A stretch of DNA of 39,989 nt, taken from positions 1-39,989 of the forward strand of contig JAEUTU010000127.1 in the NCBI GenBank assembly GCA_016786925.1. The letters run 5' to 3'. A program made the translations under genes and the position numbers. The stretch comes from Bacteroidia bacterium. GTDB lineage: Bacteria; Bacteroidota; Bacteroidia; 2-12-FULL-35-15. Each line of letters begins with the position of its first letter. Within the stretch, counting starts at the first letter, position 1. The notes below the pieces were generated by a model, which worked only from the letters and a program-made list of their open reading frames with translations, was not told where the DNA came from and searched no databases. Of the stretch, positions 31,057 to 39,989 are shown piece by piece.

Positions 31057-33588
31057 TTATTCGTCTTTTTTAGACTTCTTAGTTTTTGGTTCTTTTGGTT
31101 TGCTGATCTTTATTTTGATCTCATCGTTCTCCACATCCACTTCAATTACATCACCTTCACTTAAGTTAGATTTGATGATCTCTTCAGCCAATGGATCTTC
31201 TAAGTATTTTTGGATCGCACGCTTCAACGGACGGGCACCAAATTGTGAATCGTATCCTTTGTCAGAGATAAAGTCTTTTGCCTCTTCCGATACTTTTACA
31301 CCATAACCTAATCCATTGATACGGCCGTACAAGCTGTTCAATTCAATATCAATGATCTTGTGAATATCTTCACGGCTCAATGAGTTGAACATGATCACAT
31401 CGTCAATACGGTTCAAGAATTCAGGAGCAAATGCTTTTTTTAATGCATTCTCGATCACACCTTTTGAATGTTCTTCTTCCGATTCTTTTTTAGCAGAAGT
31501 AGTGAAACCAACACCTTGACCGAAATCTTTTAACTGACGTGCACCAATGTTAGATGTCATGATAATGATCGTGTTCTTGAAGTCGATCTTACGACCTAAG
31601 CTATCCGTCATTTGTCCATCATCCAATGCTTGCAATAACAAGTTGAATACATCAGGATGTGCTTTCTCGATCTCATCTAATAAAACGATAGAGTAGGGAC
31701 GTCTGCGTACTTTTTCGGTTAACTGACCACCTTCTTCGTATCCAACGTATCCCGGAGGCGCTCCCACTAAACGGGATACAGCAAATTTCTCCATGTACTC
31801 ACTCATATCGATGCGGATCAAGGCATCATCATTATCAAATAAATATTTCGATAAGATCTTCGCTAATTGTGTTTTACCAACACCGGTAGGACCAAGGAAA
31901 ATGAAGGATCCAATTGGTTTGTTCGGATCTTTTAATCCGGCACGGTTACGTTGAATAGCTTTCACTACTTTTTTCACCGCATCATCCTGACCGATCACTT
32001 TACCTTTTAACTCATCTGCCATACGGATCAATTTGTCGCCTTCATTTTGTGCCACACGCTGAACAGGAACACCTGTCATCATTGCCACTACTTCAGCCAC
32101 ATTTTCTTCCGTTACCATTTCACGGTGTGTTTTGCTTTCTTCTTCCCATGCTTTTTTAGCAGCATCCAATTGTTCTAGCAATTGGCGCTCCGTATCTCTT
32201 AAGCGGGCAGCCTCTTCATATTTTTGAGAACGAACCACTTTGTTCTTCTCTTCTTTGATCTCTTCTAATTTTTTCTCTATCTCCACAATGTTCTTCGGTA
32301 CATTGATATTGGTAATGTGTACACGTGAACCTGCTTCATCCAATGCATCGATCGCTTTATCCGGCAAATGTCTGTCGGTGATATAACGTGCTGTTAAACT
32401 AACACAAGCTTTTAATGCTTCATCGGTATATGTTACATTGTGATGATCTTCGTATTTTGCTTTGATGTTATTTAAGATCTGTAATGTTTCATCCGGTGTA
32501 GCCGGCTCAACAATTACCTTTTGGAAACGTCTTTCCAACGCGCCATCTTTCTCGATATACTGACGGTATTCATCAAGTGTTGTCGCACCAATACATTGGA
32601 TCTCACCACGAGCCAATGCCGGTTTGAACATGTTGGAAGCATCCAATGAACCACTAGCTCCACCTGCACCAATAATGGTGTGGATCTCATCAATAAAGAG
32701 GATCACATCCGGTGATTTTTCCAATTCGTTCATTACTGCTTTCATACGCTCTTCGAACTGACCACGGTATTTTGTTCCTGCTACCAATGAAGCAAGATCA
32801 AGAGTTACTACACGTTTTCCGAACAATACACGCGATACTTTACGTTGTACGATACGCAATGCCAATCCTTCAGCAATAGCTGATTTACCAACACCCGGTT
32901 CACCAATTAAGATCGGATTGTTTTTCTTTCTGCGGGAAAGGATCTGAGATACACGTTCGATCTCTTTTTCACGTCCAACGATCGGATCCAATTTCCCATC
33001 TTCAGCAGCTTTGGTAAGGTCGCGACCGAAGTTATCCAATACAGGAGTTTTTGATTTGCTATCCACCGGCTTTTTAGTGCTGCTGGATGCGCTGAAACTA
33101 TCATCATCCCCGTCATCATCGGAAGGAGTGCCCGGAAATTCAGCTTTCGGGTCGGTTTTTGACATTTCCAATTCTTTTTTCATAACCTCATAGTCTACTT
33201 TAAACTTATTCAATGATTTAGTAGCCACATTATCTTCATCCTTTAGAATCGATAATATCAAATGTTCTGTGCCAATAACGGCAGATTTAAAAAGTTTAGC
33301 CTCTAAATAAGTGATCTTTAGAGCTCTTTCGGCTTGTTTCATTAATGGGATATTGGCAAGATTCGCCACCTTGTGGTTACCTGTTCCGATCGCATCCTCA
33401 ATTGTTTTTCTTAAGTCCATCAGATCTACGCCCAGCCCTTTAAGAAGCTTAACCGCAGTTCCTTCGCCTTCGCGGATGATCCCTAACAATAAGTGTTCGG
33501 TGCCAATATAGTCATGGCCTAAGCGCAAAGCTTCTTCGCGACTGTAGGTAATAACGTCTTTTACTCTTGGTGAAAATTTAGCTTCCAT
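31057..33588 (-). CDS. clpC: ATP-dependent Clp protease ATP-binding subunit ClpC
   Basis: 843 residues, a typical ClpC. N-terminal double Clp-N repeat (1-140), an acidic/Ser-rich linker (about 150-180), and NBD1 with Walker A GEPGVGKS (229-236). A UVR-containing middle domain follows (about 425-490; KYEEAARLRDTERQL at 456-470). NBD2 has Walker A GPTGVGKT (566-573) and a GQGVGFTTS loop that contains the VGF tripeptide used to dock ClpP. It unfolds substrates for ClpP degradation in the cytoplasm; clpP is not in this window. It has a consensus promoter upstream (33649-33678), and the last about 15 residues are Lys-rich. Confidence 0.96.
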   Translation of the reverse strand: MEAKFSPRVKDVITYSREEALRLGHDYIGTEHLLLGIIREGEGTAVKLLKGLGVDLMDLRKTIEDAIGTGNHKVANLANIPLMKQAERALKITYLEAKLFKSAVIGTEHLILSILKDEDNVATKSLNKFKVDYEVMKKELEMSKTDPKAEFPGTPSDDDGDDDSFSASSSTKKPVDSKSKTPVLDNFGRDLTKAAEDGKLDPIVGREKEIERVSQILSRRKKNNPILIGEPGVGKSAIAEGLALRIVQRKVSRVLFGKRVVTLDLASLVAGTKYRGQFEERMKAVMNELEKSPDVILFIDEIHTIIGAGGASGSLDASNMFKPALARGEIQCIGATTLDEYRQYIEKDGALERRFQKVIVEPATPDETLQILNNIKAKYEDHHNVTYTDEALKACVSLTARYITDRHLPDKAIDALDEAGSRVHITNINVPKNIVEIEKKLEEIKEEKNKVVRSQKYEEAARLRDTERQLLEQLDAAKKAWEEESKTHREMVTEENVAEVVAMMTGVPVQRVAQNEGDKLIRMADELKGKVIGQDDAVKKVVKAIQRNRAGLKDPNKPIGSFIFLGPTGVGKTQLAKILSKYLFDNDDALIRIDMSEYMEKFAVSRLVGAPPGYVGYEEGGQLTEKVRRRPYSIVLLDEIEKAHPDVFNLLLQALDDGQMTDSLGRKIDFKNTIIIMTSNIGARQLKDFGQGVGFTTSAKKESEEEHSKGVIENALKKAFAPEFLNRIDDVIMFNSLSREDIHKIIDIELNSLYGRINGLGYGVKVSEEAKDFISDKGYDSQFGARPLKRAIQKYLEDPLAEEIIKSNLSEGDVIEVDVENDEIKIKISKPKEPKTKKSKKDE

Positions 33589-33648
33589 AGAATGCGTGTA
33601 TTAGTTGTGATTAAAACGTTTCAAAACTTTTATAGTTACAAACCCTAT

Positions 33649-33678
33649 CAAAATTAGGGCTTTTAACTGATATTCCAA
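33649..33678 (-). promoter_or_regulatory. clpC promoter TTG-N19-TAATTTTG
   Basis: On the minus strand TTG (33678-33676), 19 bases, TAATTTTG (33656-33649): an exact Bacteroidota consensus pair, giving a leader of about 55 bases. No CIRCE or CtsR-like direct repeat was seen next to it. Confidence 0.7.
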
Positions 33679-33722
33679 AAGTACTTCTCGGTTTGGTAGA
33701 AAGCACTGTTAAGGCTTTATTT

Positions 33723-33755
33723 TTATCAACAAAAAAACTGTTAATATGTTGATAA
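33723..33755. promoter_or_regulatory. Inverted pair TTATCAACA-N15-TGTTGATAA upstream of gyrA
   Basis: Perfect 9-bp inverted repeat within the 325-base gap between the divergent clpC and gyrA genes. Each half differs from the DnaA-box consensus TTATNCACA at one base. It could be a DnaA-like or other dimeric operator; nothing else proves this. The rest of the gap holds the clpC promoter, a direct repeat AAGGCTTTAT (33712 and 33770), and AT-rich sequence. No clear gyrA promoter was found; TATTTTCG at 33795 is the nearest form. Confidence 0.45.
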
Positions 33756-33913
33756 TTTGATGCTCAAAAAAGGCTTTATCTCTGCCCAAATAAGTATTTT
33801 CGAACTCCTAAAATTTACTATGCCAAATCAATAATTGTGCTAAAGAAATTTTATGACAATAATTCTTAAAAAACAGTAAAAACAGATATTTAAAACCAAG
33901 CTAAAAAGAAATT

Positions 33914-36481
33914 ATGGCAGACGGAGAAAAAATCATTCAGATCAACATTGAAGAAGAAATGAAATCGGCCTACATCGATTATTCGATGTCGGTTATCGTG
34001 TCACGTGCTTTACCGGATGTGAGAGATGGTTTAAAGCCTGTACACCGCAGGGTATTGTACGGTATGTTGGACTTAGGCGTTCTTTCTAACCGTCCTTATA
34101 AAAAATCTGCCCGTATCGTAGGGGAGGTATTGGGGAAGTATCACCCGCATGGTGACTCATCGGTATATGACACAATGGTGCGTATGGCGCAGGATTGGAG
34201 CTTGCGTTATCCTTTGGTAGATGGACAAGGTAACTATGGTTCTATCGATGGTGATAGTCCGGCAGCGATGCGTTACACGGAAGCCCGTTTGAAAAAGATC
34301 GCAGAAGAAATGTTGGCCGATATCGAAAAAGATACAGTTGATTTCCGTCCGAACTTTGACGATTCTTTGGAAGAGCCAACGGTATTACCAACACGTATCC
34401 CTAACTTATTGATCAATGGTGCCAGCGGTATTGCCGTAGGTATGGCTACCAATATGCCTCCGCACAATTTAACGGAGATCGTGAATGCAACAGTAGCGTA
34501 TATCGACAACCGTGAGATCGATATTGCAGGATTGATGCAATATGTAAAGGCGCCTGACTTCCCGACAGGTGGTATCATCTATGGATACGAAGGTGTAAAA
34601 GAAGCATTTGAAACAGGAAGAGGCCGTATCGTGATGCGTGCCAGCACCAATGTAGAAATAACAGATGGTGGAAGAGAGCGTATCATCGTGAATGCGATCC
34701 CTTATCAGATCAATAAAGCAGAGATGATTCGCAAAACAGCGGAATTGGTGAATGATAAAAAGATCGAAGGGATCTCTGATATCCGCGATGAGTCGGATAG
34801 AGATGGTATGCGCATTGTGTATGAGATCAAGCGTGATGCGATCACTAATGTGGTATTGAATAATCTTTACAAATACACCGAATTACAAACTTCTTTCAGC
34901 GTAAACAACATTGCTTTAGTGGGCGGTCGCCCAATGATGTTGAACTTGAGAGACATGATCGTTCACTTTGTGGATCACCGTCATGATGTTGTTGTTCGCA
35001 GAACAAAATATGAATTAGCACAAGCAGAGAAGCGTGCACATATCTTACAAGGATATTTGATCGCTTTGGATCATTTGGATGAAGTGATCAAATTGATCCG
35101 TGAGTCAGCAACACCACAAGATGCACAAGATGGCTTAATGAGCAATTTCGGATTAAGCGAATTGCAAGCAAAAGCGATCCTGGAAATGCGTTTACGTGTA
35201 TTAACAGGACTAGAGCGTGATAAGATCAAAGCAGAATATGATGAGTTGATGAAGTTGATCGATTACTTACGTTCATTATTGAATGATGAAGGAATGCGAA
35301 TGAAAGTGATCAAAGACGAATTGTTAGAGATCAAAGAAAAATATGGTGATGAGCGTAAATCGGAGATCGTTTATGCAGCAGGTGATTTCAGAATGGAAGA
35401 CATGATCGCTGATGAAGAAGTGGTGATCACGATCTCTCACATGGGATACATCAAACGTACACCATTAACAGAATACAGAACACAGGCTAGAGGTGGAAAA
35501 GGAGCAAAAGGAAGTACAACACGTGATGAAGACTTTATCGAACATTTGTTTACTGCTTCAACACATAACTACTTATTATTATTTACGGAGCAAGGTCGTT
35601 GTTTCTGGATGAGAGCATTTGAAGTGCCGGAAGGAAACCGTCAGTCAAAAGGTCGCGCTATCCAAAACTTGATCAACATTCCAAGTGATGATAAGGTGAA
35701 AGCATTCATCAATGTGAAGAACCTGAACGATGAAGAGTACATCAATAATAACTACATCATTATGTGTACGAAGAATGGTATCATCAAGAAAACAACATTA
35801 GAAGCATATTCACGTCCACGTCAAAGCGGTATCAACGCGATCACCGTTCGTGATGGAGATACTTTATTAGAAGCATTATTGACCAATGGAACCAACGAGA
35901 TCATGTTGGCTTCTAAAGAAGGAAAAGTGGTTCGTTTCAACGAATCAACTGTTCGTCCGATGGGTAGAAATGCTTCCGGAGTAAGAGGTATCAATATTTC
36001 TGACAGCAAAGACAATGAAGTGGTTGGTATGATCGCTATTGCTGATCCGCAAACAAATGTGATGGTGGTTTCTGAAAAAGGATATGGTAAACGTTCCGAT
36101 ATTGAAGAATACCGTGTAACGAACCGTGGTGGTAAAGGTGTGAAGACCATTAACATTACTGATAAAACAGGTAATTTGATCGCTATTAAGGATGTGACGG
36201 ATAAGAATGACTTAATGATCATTAACAAATCCGGTATCATTATCCGTTTATCGGTAGCTGATTTACGAGTGATCGGCAGAGCAACGCAAGGTGTTCGTTT
36301 GATCAACTTGAAAGAAGGAGATGATATTGCTGCCGTAACAAAGGTGGATGTGGAAGAAGAAGTAGAAAATGTAGAGGGAGCAGAAAACACATCACCTGAA
36401 TATGGAAATGATGCGAACAATGCGTCTGATAACACAGAAAGTAATGATGGCAAGGAAGTTGATAATAACGAATCGAATTAA
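33914..36481 (+). CDS. gyrA: DNA gyrase subunit A
   Basis: 855 residues. Breakage-reunion subunit of gyrase, working with GyrB (not here) to introduce negative supercoils. Active-site Tyr121 lies in AMRYTEARL. The quinolone region reads HGDSSVYDT, so Ser82 and Asp86 (E. coli Ser83 and Asp87) have the sensitive-type residues. The GyrA box in the C-terminal domain reads QARGGKG (524-530), which points to gyrase over ParC. The final about 45 residues form an acidic Asn/Glu/Asp-rich tail after the last beta-pinwheel blade. The TPR gene follows after 24 bases. Confidence 0.97.
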   Translation: MADGEKIIQINIEEEMKSAYIDYSMSVIVSRALPDVRDGLKPVHRRVLYGMLDLGVLSNRPYKKSARIVGEVLGKYHPHGDSSVYDTMVRMAQDWSLRYPLVDGQGNYGSIDGDSPAAMRYTEARLKKIAEEMLADIEKDTVDFRPNFDDSLEEPTVLPTRIPNLLINGASGIAVGMATNMPPHNLTEIVNATVAYIDNREIDIAGLMQYVKAPDFPTGGIIYGYEGVKEAFETGRGRIVMRASTNVEITDGGRERIIVNAIPYQINKAEMIRKTAELVNDKKIEGISDIRDESDRDGMRIVYEIKRDAITNVVLNNLYKYTELQTSFSVNNIALVGGRPMMLNLRDMIVHFVDHRHDVVVRRTKYELAQAEKRAHILQGYLIALDHLDEVIKLIRESATPQDAQDGLMSNFGLSELQAKAILEMRLRVLTGLERDKIKAEYDELMKLIDYLRSLLNDEGMRMKVIKDELLEIKEKYGDERKSEIVYAAGDFRMEDMIADEEVVITISHMGYIKRTPLTEYRTQARGGKGAKGSTTRDEDFIEHLFTASTHNYLLLFTEQGRCFWMRAFEVPEGNRQSKGRAIQNLINIPSDDKVKAFINVKNLNDEEYINNNYIIMCTKNGIIKKTTLEAYSRPRQSGINAITVRDGDTLLEALLTNGTNEIMLASKEGKVVRFNESTVRPMGRNASGVRGINISDSKDNEVVGMIAIADPQTNVMVVSEKGYGKRSDIEEYRVTNRGGKGVKTINITDKTGNLIAIKDVTDKNDLMIINKSGIIIRLSVADLRVIGRATQGVRLINLKEGDDIAAVTKVDVEEEVENVEGAENTSPEYGNDANNASDNTESNDGKEVDNNESN

Positions 36482-36505
36482 TTTTAAATAGAAAAAACAA
36501 AAACT

Positions 36506-37756
36506 ATGAAAAGAATAGGTGTATTAGCATTAGCATCCATTTTTGCAGTAAATGCGAATGCTCAAAGTGCAAAAGTGGTAACTGCTTACCGTTACATGCA
36601 AGATTTTAACAGCAGCAAAGATGTTGAATCATTGAACAAAGCAAAAGAAGCGATTGACTTAGCTTCGGAGCATCCTGATACCAAAGACAATGCAAAAACA
36701 CAAGTGTACAGAGGTCAGGTGTATATGGCTATATTCGAGAATAACTTGCGTTTAGCGACTGAAAAATCGACAGAAACTGATCCGAACAAAAAGCAAGCTG
36801 CGGGTTACCAGGCTGTATCAGCAAATGAATTAACTTCTGCTTATCAAGCGTATGCAAAAGCAAAAACATTGGATGCAAAAGGAAATTACACCGGTGAGAT
36901 CACGAATGGAATTGCTAAATCAGCAGCCTATTTCAGCAACAAAGGTTCTTATGATTATAACGGTAAGAAATTCGCTGACGCTTTAACGTCATTTGAAATG
37001 GCTTATACTGTTGGTGAAATGAAAGATACCAACTTGCTTTATAATTGTGCGGTAACAGCTGAGAGAGCTGCAAATTTTGATAAAGCAAAGACCTATTATC
37101 AAAAGATGGTGGATACCAAGCAAGGAAAAGGAAATACCTATTCTTCTTTAATGAATGCTTACTTAATGTCTAAAGACACAACAGGAGGGATGGATGTATT
37201 GAAAAAAGGAAGAGCAGCTTATCCGAACGATATCAATTTATTGATCTCTGAAACCAACTATTACTTAAAAACCAACCAAAGTACAGCAGCTTTGACCAAT
37301 TTGACGCAAGCAATTGCTGCAAAACCGGCTGATGCAAACTTGTATCTGGTAAGAGGAAACATCTACGATAATTTAGCGAACCCGAAAGATGCTACAGGAA
37401 AAGAATTAGACAAACCAAAAAATTATACGGAATTGATCGCTTCAGCAGAAGCTGATTATAAGAAGGCTGTTGAGATCAAAGCCGATTATTTTGATGCATT
37501 GTACAACTTAGGTGCTTTGTATAACAACCAGGGAGTAGCTATTTCAAAAATGGCTGACAAGATCACAGATCAAAAGAAATATGATGCAGAGTTAGCGAAA
37601 GCAGCTACGGCATTTAACAATGCAATGCCGGTATTGGAAAAAGCATTGGAAGTAAATCCAACCGATAAGAATACAATGTATGCTTTAAAACAGATCTATA
37701 GCAGAACACAGCAATTGGATAAGTTAAAAGCCATCAATGAGAAATTGAAAAACTAG
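36506..37756 (+). CDS. Exported TPR-repeat protein
   Basis: 416 residues. Signal peptide 1-19 (ends NANAQ|SAK). The remainder is helical, with several tetratricopeptide units, e.g. AAYFSNKGSYDYNGKKFADALTSFEMAY (residues about 135-165), TAERAANFDKAKTYYQKMVD, and LYLVRGNIYDNLANPKDATG. The C-terminal unit is YFDALYNLGALYNNQGVA. A periplasmic protein-binding scaffold is likely. It lies 24 bases after gyrA, without a visible promoter between, and ends at its own terminator (37784-37813). Bacteroidota often carry a TPR gene of this kind beside gyrA. Confidence 0.88.
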   Translation: MKRIGVLALASIFAVNANAQSAKVVTAYRYMQDFNSSKDVESLNKAKEAIDLASEHPDTKDNAKTQVYRGQVYMAIFENNLRLATEKSTETDPNKKQAAGYQAVSANELTSAYQAYAKAKTLDAKGNYTGEITNGIAKSAAYFSNKGSYDYNGKKFADALTSFEMAYTVGEMKDTNLLYNCAVTAERAANFDKAKTYYQKMVDTKQGKGNTYSSLMNAYLMSKDTTGGMDVLKKGRAAYPNDINLLISETNYYLKTNQSTAALTNLTQAIAAKPADANLYLVRGNIYDNLANPKDATGKELDKPKNYTELIASAEADYKKAVEIKADYFDALYNLGALYNNQGVAISKMADKITDQKKYDAELAKAATAFNNAMPVLEKALEVNPTDKNTMYALKQIYSRTQQLDKLKAINEKLKN

Positions 37757-37783
37757 ACGCTTCCAGTTTAGTTTTCATTAGAG

Positions 37784-37813
37784 ACGGGGAACAGAAATGT
37801 ATCCCGTTTTTTT
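37784..37813 (+). terminator. Terminator of the TPR gene
   Basis: Short stem ACGGG/CCCGT with a 14-base loop followed by seven T, 27 bases beyond the stop codon. The stem is weak but its T-run and position are good. Confidence 0.6.
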
Positions 37814-38084
37814 ATTAAATTCAGTTTCTAATTATAGATTTAAATAGCTTTAAAGGGGAAGGATTTGAATATGATAGCCCACAAAGAATTGAGCTGAAAT
37901 TCCAATAATAGGTTGTATATTAAATAAATACTATTTAACATAATATTAATTATAAGAATATAGCTTAGTTTGACAATCCTGTTAATAACCCTCGTCAGTA
38001 TCGTTTAATAACATATTTGTATCGATGTTTAAAGGTATAAAATCGACAAAAAAATAATTGTTAGGAATTAAAAAGAATATGTTT
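37814..38084. other. Intergenic stretch upstream of the cold-shock gene, no gene seen
   Basis: AT-rich, with no credible reading frame on either strand. A near-consensus CATATTTG at about 38014 could mark an additional start giving a long leader for the cold-shock gene, as cold-shock mRNAs often have one. No stable stem-loop was found by eye. Confidence 0.4.
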
Positions 38085-38092
38085 TATATTTG
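38085..38092 (+). promoter_or_regulatory. Candidate -7 box TATATTTG of the cold-shock gene
   Basis: Exact TAnnTTTG, 31 bases before the ATG. The nearest TTG (38058-38060) gives a 24-base spacer, longer than usual, so the -33 side is uncertain. Confidence 0.5.
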
Positions 38093-38123
38093 TGGAATTA
38101 TTAATAAACTATTAAAAATTACA

Positions 38124-38312
38124 ATGAAAACAGGTACAGTAAAATTTTTCAATGAGACCAAAGGTTTCGGTTTCATTAAAGATGAATCAGGTCAAGAAAT
38201 TTTTGTTCACGCAACAGGTTTGACTGAAAAAGTAAAAGAAAACGACACAGTTACTTTCGAAGTAACTGAAGGAAGAAAAGGTTTAAATGCGGTAAACGTA
38301 AAAAAAGCTTAA
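38124..38312 (+). CDS. Cold-shock-domain protein
   Basis: 62 residues, a lone cold-shock domain of the CspA/CspC type. RNA-binding motifs RNP1 (KGFGFI, 13-18) and RNP2 (IFVHAT, 26-31) are both intact. The ATG before MKTGTVKFF is chosen; a TTG 22 codons upstream would add a non-family segment that overlaps the promoter box. It binds single-stranded RNA or DNA and acts as an RNA chaperone. Monocistronic, with a strong terminator after it. Confidence 0.95.
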   Translation: MKTGTVKFFNETKGFGFIKDESGQEIFVHATGLTEKVKENDTVTFEVTEGRKGLNAVNVKKA

Positions 38313-38330
38313 TATAATTTTCTTTTTAAA

Positions 38331-38364
38331 CAAAAACACCCATCGATGCTGATGGGTGTTTTTG
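38331..38364. terminator. Bidirectional terminator between the cold-shock gene and the Mur ligase gene
   Basis: 14-bp perfect arms (CAAAAACACCCATC and its complement) with a 6-base loop, flanked by A-runs and T-runs. It can serve both convergent genes. Confidence 0.9.
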
Positions 38365-38384
38365 TTTTTATACACTTCTATAGT

Positions 38385-39746
38385 CTATTTTACAACACGT
38401 TCTCCCAGCTCCTTAAAATCGATCCCGTCAAAATTACCGGAGCTCATCATCAATAGATTTTTATTTGTAAAATCGTGTTTCAACAGATCTTCCAACAATA
38501 ATTTTGAGTTCGTGTAAATCTTTAAATTATCGCCTCCAAATGACTGATTTACTTGTTGCTCCGTTATCGGTTTTAGCTTTTTGTGTTCGATTGTATGCGG
38601 ATTGTAATACACATACGCTTCATCAGCTAAAGCCATGGATCCATTGTATTCTTTCAGGAAATTTTCATTCAAACTGCTGAAGGTATGTAATTCCATACAA
38701 GCAATCAGTTTACGATCAGGAAACTGTTTTTTTACAGCTTGCGTGGTAGCTTTTAATTTGGATGGTGAATGTGCAAAATCTTTATACACTGCTGTACTTG
38801 CATTTTTCTTAACCAATTCCAAACGTTTTGCAGCTCCTTTAAAACTTTGGATGGCTTCATAGAATTGTTCATCGGAAATACCCACCTGATTGCATACCAT
38901 ACGTGCTCCATTTACATTCATTAAATTATGATCGCCAAACACTAATAATGGCACTTCTTTACCGGAGTCTGTTGTTAAATAGCTGGTTCCGTTCCGGATA
39001 ACATGTGCAGGAATGGCATAGGGATATTTTTTAATGTCGCCTCTCCCCTTTTCAGAAACCATTTTTACTTGCTCGTCCAGCTCACAATAGATCAGCGCTC
39101 CGTTCTTTTCGATCAGGCCAACGAAGATGCTGAACTGCTCCACATAATTTTTGAAGGTTGGAAATACATTGATATGATCCCAGGCAATACCGCTTAATAT
39201 GGCAATATTGGGCTTGTATAAATGAAACTTTGGTCTTCTGTCAATAGGCGAAGACAAATATTCATCACCTTCGATCACAGCAATTGTAGCTTCTTTGGTG
39301 AGCTTCACCATGGTGTCGAAGCCTTCCAGTTGAGCTCCAACCATATAGTCGCAATCAATTTTATTGTGGTGCAATACATGGAGGATCATGGCGGTGATGG
39401 ATGTTTTTCCGTGACTGCCTCCAACAACGATCCTCGTTTTATCTTTTGTTTGCTCGTAAATGTATTCCGGATACGAATAGATCTTTAGTCCTAACTCCTG
39501 TGCTTTTAGTAGTTCGGGATTATCTGCCCGGGCATGCATACCAAGGATAACCGCATCTAAACCGGCATGAATATTATTTACATCCCAGCCTTCTTTTGCA
39601 GGAAGTAAGTTCAATTTTGCCAAACGTGTTTTAGACGGTTCAAAGATCTCATCATCCGATCCTGTTACATGAAAACCTTTTTTATGCATGGCAATGGCCA
39701 TATTGTGCATGGCTGATCCGCCAATAGCAATGAAATGTACATTCAT
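38385..39746 (-). CDS. mpl: Mur ligase, Mpl type (UDP-MurNAc:tripeptide ligase) or MurC-like
   Basis: 453 residues from the ATG reading MNVHFIAIGG; a TTG ten codons earlier is in frame but adds nothing of the family. N-terminal Rossmann start HFIAIGGSAMHNMAIAMHKKG, ATP-binding P-loop GGSHGKTS (109-116), IEGDEYLSSP and LSGIAWDHINVF in the central domain, and ahead of the C-terminal domain DFAHSPSKLKAT. IGGSAMHNMA, with no GMSG as in MurC, and EGDEY favour Mpl, which recycles murein tripeptide by joining it to UDP-MurNAc. In many Bacteroidota the same family is annotated as peptidoglycan synthetase; whether it acts in recycling or in the main route cannot be decided from sequence. Confidence 0.85.
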   Translation of the reverse strand: MNVHFIAIGGSAMHNMAIAMHKKGFHVTGSDDEIFEPSKTRLAKLNLLPAKEGWDVNNIHAGLDAVILGMHARADNPELLKAQELGLKIYSYPEYIYEQTKDKTRIVVGGSHGKTSITAMILHVLHHNKIDCDYMVGAQLEGFDTMVKLTKEATIAVIEGDEYLSSPIDRRPKFHLYKPNIAILSGIAWDHINVFPTFKNYVEQFSIFVGLIEKNGALIYCELDEQVKMVSEKGRGDIKKYPYAIPAHVIRNGTSYLTTDSGKEVPLLVFGDHNLMNVNGARMVCNQVGISDEQFYEAIQSFKGAAKRLELVKKNASTAVYKDFAHSPSKLKATTQAVKKQFPDRKLIACMELHTFSSLNENFLKEYNGSMALADEAYVYYNPHTIEHKKLKPITEQQVNQSFGGDNLKIYTNSKLLLEDLLKHDFTNKNLLMMSSGNFDGIDFKELGERVVK

Positions 39747-39820
39747 AGGAATTAAATTTAGCCTAAACTTAGCCAAACTTTATACGCAGGAGAATATGAT
39801 AACAATCAACTTTTAAACAC

Positions 39821-39850
39821 TTGTTTGTTATTAGTAATGCTTTAGTTTTG
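39821..39850 (+). promoter_or_regulatory. Promoter TTG-N19-TAGTTTTG of the last gene
   Basis: TTG (39821-39823), 19 bases, TAGTTTTG (39843-39850): exact Bacteroidota pair, 18 bases before the start codon. It lies in the gap to the divergent Mur ligase gene. Confidence 0.65.
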
Positions 39851-39868
39851 CTAAAAAAACAAAATGAA

Positions 39869-39989
39869 ATGAAACAAATTATTACGTTTATAACTGGAAC
39901 TATAATTATTGGCAGTGTTTGGGTTTCGAAAGCTCAAAATGCATACTTAACTGTTGGTGGTGGCTATGGCCTGAAATTAGGATCAATGG
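39869..39989 (+). CDS. Start of an exported protein, probably an outer-membrane beta-barrel, 3' end outside window
   Basis: Only 40 codons are inside the window. A signal peptide (MKQIITFITGTIIIGSVWVSKAQ) is followed by NAYLTVGGGYGLKLGS, a first strand typical of small Bacteroidota outer-membrane barrels (alternating pattern with a Gly-rich turn). A first ATG six bases upstream is followed at once by a stop (ATGAAATGA), so the second ATG is the start. It has a consensus promoter just upstream. Not listed as a long frame because it is cut by the window end. Confidence 0.7.
   Translation, partial: MKQIITFITGTIIIGSVWVSKAQNAYLTVGGGYGLKLGSM

Noticed and set aside
35821..36453. Minus-strand open frame of 210 codons inside gyrA
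   Set aside because: Lies wholly antisense to the gyrA C-terminal domain and its sequence is an antisense shadow rich in Ser/Pro/Thr; no start signal or family.
38058..38123. TTG start adding 22 residues to the cold-shock protein
   Set aside because: The added segment covers the TATATTTG promoter box and is not seen in the family; MKTGTVKFF is the standard start.

Overview
The window is a stretch of Bacteroidota chromosome, probably from a gliding or non-gliding relative of Flavobacteriales/Chitinophagales. The evidence is two proteins with type A type IX secretion (T9SS) C-terminal sorting domains, GldK/GldJ-like and GldN-like proteins, many lipoproteins with SCKK-type lipoboxes, Bacteroidota-restricted families (BT_3928-type DoxX protein, DUF1599, TIGR02757), and promoters of the Bacteroidota form TTG-N19/20-TAnnTTTG, four of which can be read directly. 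No rRNA, tRNA, CRISPR array or insertion sequence was seen by eye. A tRNA scan was not possible.

Layout. 1-7.2 kb holds the end of a secreted subtilase, a tandem CbxX/CfqX-type AAA+ ATPase with a duplicated N-terminal beta domain, two small lipoproteins, a TudS-like (DUF523) Fe-S protein and a T9SS-exported receptor-L/LRR-like protein. 7.2-15.5 kb is an accessory stretch of minus-strand genes: a YaeR-type VOC protein, a DoxX-like protein, an ArsR repressor in operon with an AHSA1-PhnB fusion, small membrane and lipoproteins, a two-gene unit coding for GldK/J-like and GldN-like paralogues of the T9SS ring, an AHSA1 protein, DUF2200 and a quinone oxidoreductase. This stretch carries two families of palindromic or direct repeats. 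15.5-18.5 kb looks like recently acquired AT-rich material: two exported proteins, an HNH-like protein and a GNAT acetyltransferase, next to a 5' remnant of the oxidoreductase gene.

18.5-39.99 kb is mostly core. folP and TIGR02757 run to the left. A tight rightward operon follows: DUF1599, BT_3928-like, dppB/oppB-type permease, tpiA, prmA, a 1494-residue exported protein of unknown function, and plsY. After it come a carboxypeptidase-regulatory-like exported protein and a rhodanese lipoprotein, convergent on clpC across a shared terminator. Then gyrA, a TPR protein, a cold-shock protein, and a Mur ligase of the Mpl type in the opposite direction. The start of an exported protein, perhaps an outer-membrane barrel, closes the window.

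The items most worth a second look are the stand-alone GldK/J-like plus MORN-GldN-like gene pair without gldL/gldM, the GGTG-TTAT-CACC palindrome family sitting just behind stop codons with compensatory arm changes, the ArsR promoter with two operators, and the large unknown exported protein inside the prmA-plsY operon.
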